A stretch of 24,356 nucleotides of DNA, taken from contig DBLQ01000103.1 of NCBI GenBank assembly GCA_002297505.1, forward strand, positions 1-24,356, read 5' to 3'. Positions 14,178 through 20,877 of the stretch are shown piece by piece. The stretch's first letter is position 1; every line of letters starts with the position of its first letter. The translations under genes were made by a program, and so were the position numbers. The notes below the pieces were generated by a model. The model saw nothing but the letters and a program-made list of their open reading frames with translations, searched no databases and had not been told where the DNA came from. The stretch comes from Flavobacteriales bacterium UBA720 (lineage in GTDB: Bacteria > Bacteroidota > Bacteroidia > Flavobacteriales > Weeksellaceae).

Positions 14178-14771
14178 ATGATTGTAAGACCGTCCCAAAT
14201 CGGTGTTAATGCCGATGAACTTTCCGTCCGTTCACTTATCTATTTTTTTATTGAGCTCGAAAATCTGCTTCACCACATCGGAAAACGCCTGCGCAAAAGT
14301 GGCGAGACTATTGCCATTGCAGAAGGTGTGACTTCGGGATTTCTTCAGTTTTCATTTTCCCAAATGAAAAACGCCGGCCAATTCTATAGAGGCGGTCTCA
14401 CGACTTATACACTAGATGATGCCGCGAAGGTTCTAAACATTGTAGCTGATGGTAATGCGCCAGATTTTGTGTCTGCTGAAGTTGCCGGAAAAATGGCCGA
14501 GAAGGTTGGAGCCCTTTACAATTCGGACTGGTCTATAGCGGTTACAGGATTTGCCAGCGCTGCCGAATCTGCCAACGGAAAACTGTACTGTTATTTTGCG
14601 ATCACCTACAAGGGAAAAATTATCCTTACGGAAAAACTGGATCTGCATTCCCGTACCAAGTCCGTGAATGCACAGCTTTATTATTCTGAGTTTATCCTGG
14701 GATGCTTTAAAATTGAGCTGGATAAGCAGTATGCACAGGCAGAGGCAGACACAGAAGAATCAAACCATTAG
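14178..14771 (+). CDS. CinA C-terminal domain-like protein, copy 2
   Basis: A 197-aa paralogue of the protein at 12679 with a longer N-terminus (about 30 extra residues, containing S-V-R-S-L-I-Y-F-F-I-E-L-E-N-L-L). Domain marks are A-E-G-V-T-S-G-F-L-Q, F-Y-R-G-G-L-T-T-Y and S-D-W-S-I-A-V-T-G-F-A-S-A. In PncC the motif before the conserved Tyr has Ser and the one after it has Lys; here the equivalents are Gly and Ala, so a normal NMN deamidase reaction is unlikely. The C-terminal tail is acidic. It is 25 bp upstream of, and probably co-transcribed with, the pyridoxamine-oxidase-like gene. ATG 14178 is the only reasonable start. Confidence 0.8.
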   Translation: MIVRPSQIGVNADELSVRSLIYFFIELENLLHHIGKRLRKSGETIAIAEGVTSGFLQFSFSQMKNAGQFYRGGLTTYTLDDAAKVLNIVADGNAPDFVSAEVAGKMAEKVGALYNSDWSIAVTGFASAAESANGKLYCYFAITYKGKIILTEKLDLHSRTKSVNAQLYYSEFILGCFKIELDKQYAQAEADTEESNH

Positions 14772-14796
14772 ATTAACCAAATCAAATATCAATATT

Positions 14797-15216
14797 ATGA
14801 AAAAAGCTTCTTTAAAAACAGTCGCAGAAAAAATGAAAAATCTGGATTTCTGCATGATGGTAACACAGGACGGCCGTCAGGTCTCGCATTCCAGACCTAT
14901 GAGCAATAATGGAAAAGTCGATTATGACGGGAATTCCTGGTTTTTCACTTACGAAGACAGCAACAAAGTAGAGCAGATTAAAAAAAACAAACATGTCAAC
15001 CTGATTTATCAGACCGATGATATGCTTTTTATTGAATGTACCGGAAAGGGTGAAATCATCACAGACCAAGAAACACTGCAGGAAAAATGGGTGAAAGGTC
15101 TGGAGCAATGGTTTCCGGATGGTGTCGATACAGAAGGAATCTGCCTTATTAAAGTCGTTGCCGATAGAGTGATGTTCTGGCATAAGGAAGAAGAAGGTGA
15201 GTACAACGCCAATTAA
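14797..15216 (+). CDS. Pyridoxamine 5'-phosphate oxidase-fold general stress protein
   Basis: A 139-aa split-barrel flavin-binding-type protein of the 'general stress protein 26' group. Its core has C-M-M-V-T-Q-D-G-R, H-S-R-P-M-S, W-F-F-T-Y-E-D-S-N-K and N-L-I-Y-Q, and ends near R-V-M-F-W-H. The start is ATG 14797 (M-K-K-A-S-L-K-T-V). The longer frame reaches back into the preceding gene and reads as its shadow. Members bind FMN or related cofactors; the reaction is not known. It is 25 bp after the CinA-like copy 2 and followed by a terminator, so the two form a small operon. Confidence 0.88.
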   Translation: MKKASLKTVAEKMKNLDFCMMVTQDGRQVSHSRPMSNNGKVDYDGNSWFFTYEDSNKVEQIKKNKHVNLIYQTDDMLFIECTGKGEIITDQETLQEKWVKGLEQWFPDGVDTEGICLIKVVADRVMFWHKEEEGEYNAN

Positions 15217-15237
15217 AATCAATTCTGGATTCGCAAG

Positions 15238-15265
15238 AAGCTGCGCCTGTAGGCCGGCTTTTTTT
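15238..15265 (+). terminator. Intrinsic terminator after the general stress protein gene
   Basis: AAGCTG, bulged C, GCCT, loop GT, AGGC, CGGCTT, then seven T residues. The stem contains one bulge and one G-T pair but is GC-rich. Confidence 0.75.
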
Positions 15266-15393
15266 ATTCAACTGAATTAAGATCACTGTACCAAAAAATT
15301 TAGACTAATCGAAAGATTCCGCACAAATTCATTGATGAGTAAACACCTTGGTACACATTTGGAATAAGAGTTTTCATCAAAATATTTAACACT

Positions 15394-15558
15394 ATGGCAA
15401 AAACAACTACATCGGATAGCAACGCATCCTACGAAACCAAAAAAGCAGATCGCGAAAAAGCACTTAAGGTTTTGGAAAAAGCCAAATTGATTACCAGAAA
15501 AACGGTTTTCCTGCCACGCGGCATGTCTGGCTCTAACTTGAGATTAGACGTTCTGTAA
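15394..15558 (+). CDS. Small protein of unknown function (54 aa)
   Basis: A 54-aa basic protein from ATG 15394 to TAA 15558. It starts M-A-K-T-T-T-S-D-S-N-A-S-Y-E. A charged, probably helical middle (K-K-A-D-R-E-K-A-L-K-V-L-E-K-A-K) follows, and it ends F-L-P-R-G-M-S-G-S-N-L-R-L-D-V-L. No cysteine, signal or membrane helix. It stops 26 bp before the PAP2 gene and shares its strand, so it probably leads that transcript. Codon use resembles the neighbours. No family is recognised. An 8-bp inverted repeat TGTACCAA/TTGGTACA (15287 and 15348) lies upstream and might be regulatory. Confidence 0.65.
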   Translation: MAKTTTSDSNASYETKKADREKALKVLEKAKLITRKTVFLPRGMSGSNLRLDVL

Positions 15559-15584
15559 TAAAATTCTGCAAGAGTAAAATAATA

Positions 15585-16412
15585 ATGACGAACAGCAGAA
15601 AGAAAGTAAAGCAGCAGGCATTCGCACTCACTATCTGTACAGTGGTCTTCCTGCTGGTTTACAATCTTGCAATGCGTTACGCCGTATCACTTGCTGCTGT
15701 TCCGTCCATAACTTTTGATTTCGAAAAATCAATTCCATTTATTCCGCTGTCCATTATTCCTTACATGGCAAGCGGATTCTTTTTTTGTCTTGTATTTTTT
15801 TCATGCCAGTCGGTGCATCAGCTGAAAATCCTGACTTACCGGATGCTGTTTGTTACTGTTATAGCGGGCGCTTGTTTCGTGCTGTTTCCACTCAAGTTTG
15901 CATACGAAAAACCTGATGTTTCCGGCAGTATTCTGAGCTGGCCATTTGTGCTGCTGAAAAATGTCGATTCGCCCTTTAACCAGTCACCTTCGCTCCATAT
16001 TGCGTTTGCTTATGTGTTCTGGTCGGTATTCAAAGATCTGTCTAAATGGAAAACTTTCCTGATGATCACTATGATCCTGATCGGAATTTCCACCTTGACA
16101 ACGTACCAGCATCATCTTCTGGATATTGCTACCGGATCGGTATTGGCGCATCTCAGCTTCATTATCATACCATACCGCAAAAACGAAATGCCTTTCCGCA
16201 ATCTTTGGCTTGCGAATTTTTATTTTCTGTCGGGGTGGATTTTGATTCTTGCTACTTTATTTATTGCCAACCATTTTGGAAACAGTGGATTGATTTTGCT
16301 CATTCCGGCCTTTATAATTTTTGTTTTGGGCTATTGCTGTCAGAAAAATTACAGATTAATTACAAGATTTCTACCGGACGACCAAAGTATCCTGGAACCG
16401 AAAAAAAATTAA
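15585..16412 (+). CDS. PAP2-superfamily membrane phosphatase or phosphotransferase
   Basis: A 275-aa integral membrane protein with six to seven helices. The PAP2 signature is split as usual: S-P-S-L-H-I-A-F (second motif) and T-T-Y-Q-H-H-L-L-D-I-A-T-G (third motif, with catalytic His and Asp). The first motif (K-x6-R-P) is not clearly kept: the likely equivalent is F-P-L-K-F-A-Y-E-K-P, so the match is partial, as in the inositol-phosphoceramide synthase-like (Aur1-like) branch. The family dephosphorylates or transfers phospho-groups of lipids at the membrane. It follows the 54-aa gene by 26 bp and precedes the unknown membrane protein by 38 bp. Confidence 0.85.
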   Translation: MTNSRKKVKQQAFALTICTVVFLLVYNLAMRYAVSLAAVPSITFDFEKSIPFIPLSIIPYMASGFFFCLVFFSCQSVHQLKILTYRMLFVTVIAGACFVLFPLKFAYEKPDVSGSILSWPFVLLKNVDSPFNQSPSLHIAFAYVFWSVFKDLSKWKTFLMITMILIGISTLTTYQHHLLDIATGSVLAHLSFIIIPYRKNEMPFRNLWLANFYFLSGWILILATLFIANHFGNSGLILLIPAFIIFVLGYCCQKNYRLITRFLPDDQSILEPKKN

Positions 16413-16450
16413 TGATGAAATTCAACTAACCATCAAAACAAATATTAATT

Positions 16451-17653
16451 ATGGAACCAAGACTGAAGCGTATTTTTATCAGATCAATGGCCATATTGCT
16501 TGCCATACATCTGGCGTATTTTATTTACGGTTACTTCACATTCAGGAGCATCGGAGATTATTACATTTATACCGAATTCTATCGATTCAAATTTTATGAC
16601 GATGTTTCAATTTCGCATTTCTTTGTCACTTCCATATTCCTTTTTATATTAACCATCGTTTTAATTCGATGGAGACCGACGCCAGATTTCCGGACATGGA
16701 GAAACAGATTGTTTTCCGGATTATGGCTAATGGTCATTGCACTATTTTCGGTAAGTTTTTTCATCAGTTACAGTTTCGGATGCAATGCCAAAATGCGCAC
16801 CGAAGTTCCGGAGAAAACATTGACTGAAGACAAACAGCTCATCAATCTTCTGCAGCCATTTCTCTATTATTATCCTGTTTACAGTTCAGAAAACATCTTC
16901 CAACCGGAACATATTCTCTACCCAAAACCTTATCCTGTGGTGATGGAGCGCGATACGATTTTCTACAATCCTCAGGATCAATATAATTATTCTACAGAAA
17001 CCAAATATTACAGCATCGACACCATCTTACTGAAAGACACGACGTTAAAATCATTGGATTCAAAATCCAAATCAATTCTGAACACCTTAGGTCTGGATGA
17101 GAACAGTCTTCAGAAACGCATCATTTCTCAGCAAAAAAAAGGAGACAGCGTCCAAGTCATTTACAAAGGTATGCAAGTGTATCCCGACCATGATGAAGAT
17201 ATTTCAATTTTCCTGGAGGATAAAAATCTCTATCTCCCGATCAAAAAATTAGACGAAAAAAACCAGCAGTACAACAATGCAGTAAAGCGATACCAACTTC
17301 TGAATCAATATCCTAAGGATTCATTAGTCAAATATTTCGAGAAGCTGAATGCTGTCTTCAAAAAGTACAAAATTGAAAGCAAAATCAAAACGGCGGATCT
17401 TGCTCAGGATGTGTTTTATTTTCACAATCATAGAGATGATATTCTGAACGAAATCAGGAACGATCATGACAGAGCAGCTTTGAAGGAAAAATTCGGTGTC
17501 CTGGAAAGGCTTTTCTACAATTCTAATTTCCTTCATCCTAATATTCAGAATATTTTCTTCCTGGTTTGGTTCGGCGTCTGGCTACTTCTCTTTCTGCTCA
17601 TGCTCACTGTCGGTTTTGTGAAGTTGAAACAAAATAAAAATGTTCAATTTTAA
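16451..17653 (+). CDS. Membrane protein of unknown function (400 aa)
   Basis: I do not recognise a family. Three membrane helices near the N-terminus (about 9-30, 54-74 and 91-112) are followed by a large hydrophilic domain (about 113-365), and one helix ends the protein (about 371-394). The large domain is rich in Tyr, Lys and Asp and probably lies on one side of the membrane. It has a Y-P-x-P-Y-P-V-V-type stretch and a helical, charged part at 270-340. The start is ATG 16451. It sits between the PAP2 gene (38 bp) and the DUF1440 gene (12 bp), all on the same strand, so it is likely co-expressed with them. Confidence 0.7.
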   Translation: MEPRLKRIFIRSMAILLAIHLAYFIYGYFTFRSIGDYYIYTEFYRFKFYDDVSISHFFVTSIFLFILTIVLIRWRPTPDFRTWRNRLFSGLWLMVIALFSVSFFISYSFGCNAKMRTEVPEKTLTEDKQLINLLQPFLYYYPVYSSENIFQPEHILYPKPYPVVMERDTIFYNPQDQYNYSTETKYYSIDTILLKDTTLKSLDSKSKSILNTLGLDENSLQKRIISQQKKGDSVQVIYKGMQVYPDHDEDISIFLEDKNLYLPIKKLDEKNQQYNNAVKRYQLLNQYPKDSLVKYFEKLNAVFKKYKIESKIKTADLAQDVFYFHNHRDDILNEIRNDHDRAALKEKFGVLERLFYNSNFLHPNIQNIFFLVWFGVWLLLFLLMLTVGFVKLKQNKNVQF

Positions 17654-17665
17654 ACGATAAGAATT

Positions 17666-18187
17666 ATGAATACATTGACTAAAAATATCATCAAAGGTGT
17701 AGCTGTGGGACTTTTTGCATCCTGGATTAAATCCCTTGTGGAGCCGCCACTGCAAAAAATTGGTGAAGAATATTTTCCGCCTTCTGAAGATGAATTAAAA
17801 CTCAAGGGCGCAGATGCTATTCATCAACCTGAAAATATGCCGCCTGCTATTCTCGCTAAAAAAGTGTACCAGTGCTCAACCGGTGAGGAATTGTCTGATG
17901 ATCAAAGCAAAATGGCCATGCCATACATTCATTATGGTTTGGGAGCTGTGATTGGTGCTGTTTATGTGGGAGTTGTTAATCACCGCGAATCTTTAGCTTT
18001 GGAACAAGGTCTTACTGCAGGCGCTGCGGTATGGGCTTTGACGCATGGCAGTACGGTGCCGACGCTCGGTCTTCAGGGAAAAGTTTCTGAAATGCCAAAA
18101 TCCTGGTGGGTGTGGGAGTTCGGATCTCACCTCGTATTCGGATGGGCCATGGAACAGGGTAGGAAAGTGGCAAACCGCGTTTTCTAA
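17666..18187 (+). CDS. DUF1440 (YagU-like) membrane protein
   Basis: A 173-aa protein whose end, S-W-W-V-W-E-F-G-S-H-L-V-F-G-W, is the hallmark of the DUF1440/YagU family. Three short hydrophobic segments are visible (about 8-24, 88-106 and 115-132), plus a weak one at the C-terminus. E. coli YagU has been linked to acid resistance; the biochemical role is unknown. It is 12 bp downstream of the 400-aa membrane protein gene and closes the likely operon that began at 15394. A weak hairpin (18209-18227) follows without a good T tract. Confidence 0.85.
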   Translation: MNTLTKNIIKGVAVGLFASWIKSLVEPPLQKIGEEYFPPSEDELKLKGADAIHQPENMPPAILAKKVYQCSTGEELSDDQSKMAMPYIHYGLGAVIGAVYVGVVNHRESLALEQGLTAGAAVWALTHGSTVPTLGLQGKVSEMPKSWWVWEFGSHLVFGWAMEQGRKVANRVF

Positions 18188-18249
18188 AGGATTGATTGAA
18201 TGATTTTTTTGCTAATGATTTTAGCAATATTCTAAAAAAACGATTTACC

Positions 18250-18257
18250 TATATTTG
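18250..18257 (+). promoter_or_regulatory. Promoter -7 element of the PIG-L gene
   Basis: TATATTTG is an exact TAnnTTTG box 17 bp before ATG 18275. No TTG lies at the expected -33 distance; TTC is the closest match. Confidence 0.55.
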
Positions 18258-18274
18258 CGTACAAAGCAAATCTA

Positions 18275-20773
18275 ATGTTCAAAAAAGTAATTACTGTATC
18301 TGTCTTCAGCTTATTTACAATTTTCTCAGCGCAACAGGTTAGGCCTGCAAAATCATCTGAAATTTACCGCGAACTCAAAACACTTAAACACCTGCCTAAA
18401 GTTTTATATCTTGCGGCCCATCCCGACGATGAAAATACGGGATTGCTTTCCTGGTTAATCAACGATCAGAATGTAGAAACAGGTTATTTATCTTTAACGA
18501 GAGGCGATGGCGGACAAAATTTGTTGGGAACTGAACAAGGCGCTGCATTGGGTTTAATCAGAACTCACGAACTTTTAGAAGCAAGAAAGTTAGACGGAGC
18601 TCAGCAGTTTTTTACCCGAGCGATTGATTTCGGATTCTCTAAAAATACAACCGATACTTTTAAACAATGGGATGCAGACAATATTATGGCAGACGTAGTT
18701 TGGGTGATCCGTCAGTTCCGTCCGGATGTGATCATTTGCCGTTTTCCGCCTACTGCAGCTGCGGGACACGGACAGCATGCGGCATCGGCGGTGGTTGCGG
18801 AAAAAGCTTTTAAGTTGGCAGGAGATAAAACTGCTTTCCCGGATCAGCTGAAATATGTGAATGTTTGGCAGCCCAAACGCGTATTGTGGAATACTTTCCG
18901 GTTTGGTAACAATAATACGACTGCCGAAGATCAACTGAAAGTGACGGTCGGACAATACGATCCACAACTCGGAATGGGCTACGGTGAACTGGCGGGATTA
19001 AGCAGAAGTTTACATAAAAGCCAGGGAGCAGGAACACAATCTGTAGCCGGCATTAAAACCGAATATTTTTCCCACGTGGACGGCGAGCGAGCAAAATCAT
19101 CACTTTTTGACGGCATCAATAAAACCTGGACTACACAAGGAAATTCTGATATCGACCAATCTTTAGATAAAATTATTTCAGAATTCAATTTTAATGAGCC
19201 AAACCGCAGCTTGCCTGCTCTACTTGCTTTAAGAAAAAAAGTTTTAGCGCTAAAAGATTCGGATCTGAAAAAAGACAAACTTAAATCTCTTGACAACATC
19301 ATTTTAAGTTGTGCAGGCTTTATGGGTGAGGTTGTGACCAATCAGGCGGAAGCGGTTGCCGGGGAAAGTCATAATTTCAGATTAAATCTGATTTCAAGAG
19401 CTGAAAATTCCGTGGTTCTGGAAAATGTAAAATGGTTAAATCAGTCAGAAAACTTCAACAGAAAACTATCCAAAGATTCTTTAATTACCATTCAGCACGA
19501 AATTCAGATTCCTTCGGATGCATCACTGTCAGAACCTTATTGGTTGGCAAAACCAGCTGTGAACGCAGCAACTTTTTCAGTTCCAAGTGATACTTTAGTT
19601 GGTTTGCCTGAAGCAGAATCGCCACTGAATGTTTTGCTTGGTTTAAAAATAGATTCAGAAAAATTTGAGGTTAAGCTTCCCTTATCTTTCAAGAAATTAG
19701 ACCCAGTGCGTGGTGATGTGGTTGAGCCTTTACGCATTGTTCCAGCCTTGGAATTGAAATTTACACAACCACTTTATATAGTCAAAGAAAATGAAGATTT
19801 ACATTTGAGTTTAAATTTTAAGGTTAATTCAAAGAAACAGTTCAATAATGGAAAAGTCAATCTGATGTTTAACGGAGAACGATTAGGTGGTGGTGATGTA
19901 AAATCAATCAATGGAAAAGATGCTACCGTCGATTATGTCATTCCAAAAGCTAAACTGGCTTCAATAAAATCAAATCAGTTTCAACTTGATGCGAACTTTG
20001 TTGCGGATGGAATCACGTATAACAAAAAACAGGTCTTGATTCAATATCCGCATTTGCCTACCTTACAATATTTTACTCCTGCCACTGTAGCTGTGATGAA
20101 AGGCGACATTCAAAAGAAGGTTAAAAAAGTAGGTTATGTACAAGGTGCGGGTGATTTTATTCCTGAGTTTCTCAGAATTGCGGGTATTCAGGTTGATGTA
20201 TTGAAAGACGAAGATTTTTATGGCAATGTTGATGAATCCGGAAATGGAAGTCAAGATAAATTGTCTCAATATGATGCCATTGTATTGGGTGTTCGTGCCA
20301 ATAATACAGAGAAAAAACTGGGTCGATGGATGCCGTTTTTATGGTCTTATGTAAAAGCAGGAGGAAATCTGGTGATGCAGTATAATACCAATCAGGATAC
20401 AGCGGTTGACCAATTGGGAATGTACAATTTTACGATTGCCAACAAGCGAGTAAACGAAGAAAATGCTGAGGTTAAATTTTTAAATCCAAATCATAAATTA
20501 ATCAATTACCCTAATAAAATTACTGCGGATGACTTTAAAGGTTGGGTTCAGGAACGTGGTGCGTATTTCCCTGTTCAATGGGATTCAGCGTACGAACCGC
20601 TTTTTGAAATGCACGATACAGGTGAAGAACCTTTGCAAGGATCAACGTTGTATGCTAAATACGGTAAGGGTAATTTCATTTACACACCGTTGGCATTTTT
20701 TAGACAGTTGCCTGCGGGAAATGTTGGTGCGGCACGTTTATTTTTAAACTTTTTATCTGCACAGAAAAACTGA
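18275..20773 (+). CDS. Secreted PIG-L (LmbE-like) deacetylase with GATase-like C-terminus
   Basis: An 832-aa exported protein with an N-terminal signal peptide (residues 1-20, ending F-S-A-Q). The zinc-dependent PIG-L domain (about 40-280) has A-H-P-D-D-E (48-53) and the G-H-G-Q-H (164-168) site, with R-T-H-E-L-L-E-A between. PIG-L enzymes remove acetyl groups from N-acetylglucosamine-type substrates. A beta-rich middle (about 340-610) follows. The end (about 625-830) resembles a class I glutamine amidotransferase-like or ThuA-like fold, without an obvious Cys nucleophile. Its stop codon overlaps the start of the 34-aa gene (ATGA), and the symporter comes next. Deacetylation of imported or surface glycan sugars is an inference. 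Confidence 0.87.
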   Translation: MFKKVITVSVFSLFTIFSAQQVRPAKSSEIYRELKTLKHLPKVLYLAAHPDDENTGLLSWLINDQNVETGYLSLTRGDGGQNLLGTEQGAALGLIRTHELLEARKLDGAQQFFTRAIDFGFSKNTTDTFKQWDADNIMADVVWVIRQFRPDVIICRFPPTAAAGHGQHAASAVVAEKAFKLAGDKTAFPDQLKYVNVWQPKRVLWNTFRFGNNNTTAEDQLKVTVGQYDPQLGMGYGELAGLSRSLHKSQGAGTQSVAGIKTEYFSHVDGERAKSSLFDGINKTWTTQGNSDIDQSLDKIISEFNFNEPNRSLPALLALRKKVLALKDSDLKKDKLKSLDNIILSCAGFMGEVVTNQAEAVAGESHNFRLNLISRAENSVVLENVKWLNQSENFNRKLSKDSLITIQHEIQIPSDASLSEPYWLAKPAVNAATFSVPSDTLVGLPEAESPLNVLLGLKIDSEKFEVKLPLSFKKLDPVRGDVVEPLRIVPALELKFTQPLYIVKENEDLHLSLNFKVNSKKQFNNGKVNLMFNGERLGGGDVKSINGKDATVDYVIPKAKLASIKSNQFQLDANFVADGITYNKKQVLIQYPHLPTLQYFTPATVAVMKGDIQKKVKKVGYVQGAGDFIPEFLRIAGIQVDVLKDEDFYGNVDESGNGSQDKLSQYDAIVLGVRANNTEKKLGRWMPFLWSYVKAGGNLVMQYNTNQDTAVDQLGMYNFTIANKRVNEENAEVKFLNPNHKLINYPNKITADDFKGWVQERGAYFPVQWDSAYEPLFEMHDTGEEPLQGSTLYAKYGKGNFIYTPLAFFRQLPAGNVGAARLFLNFLSAQKN

Positions 20774-20877
20774 TGAATAAGCAACTTAAAAATTGGAATA
20801 TCTGGTACATTCTATTGGCTGTTGCACTAATAGGTCAGATCGCATTTTATTATTTCTTTACTAAATTCTGGGCATGA
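20773..20877 (+). CDS. 34-aa single-helix membrane microprotein
   Basis: A tiny gene that is easy to miss. It encodes M-N-K-Q-L-K-N-W-N-I-W-Y-I-L followed by one hydrophobic helix (residues 10-29) and a short tail ending F-W-A. The start overlaps the stop of the PIG-L gene (ATGA at 20773) and the stop overlaps the start of the symporter gene (ATGA at 20874). Such two-sided overlaps are the mark of translationally coupled genes and support it being real. A likely role is a small accessory subunit of the symporter, by analogy with small helper proteins of some solute:sodium symporters; this is inference. Confidence 0.75.
   Translation: MNKQLKNWNIWYILLAVALIGQIAFYYFFTKFWA

Noticed and set aside
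16046..16429. 127-aa plus-strand frame inside the PAP2 gene
   Set aside because: It is an out-of-frame shadow of the PAP2 coding sequence, which carries the recognised motifs.
18209..18227. Hairpin TTGCTAA/TTAGCAA as a terminator of the DUF1440 gene
   Set aside because: The stem is short and AT-rich, and the T tract that should follow on the plus strand is missing.
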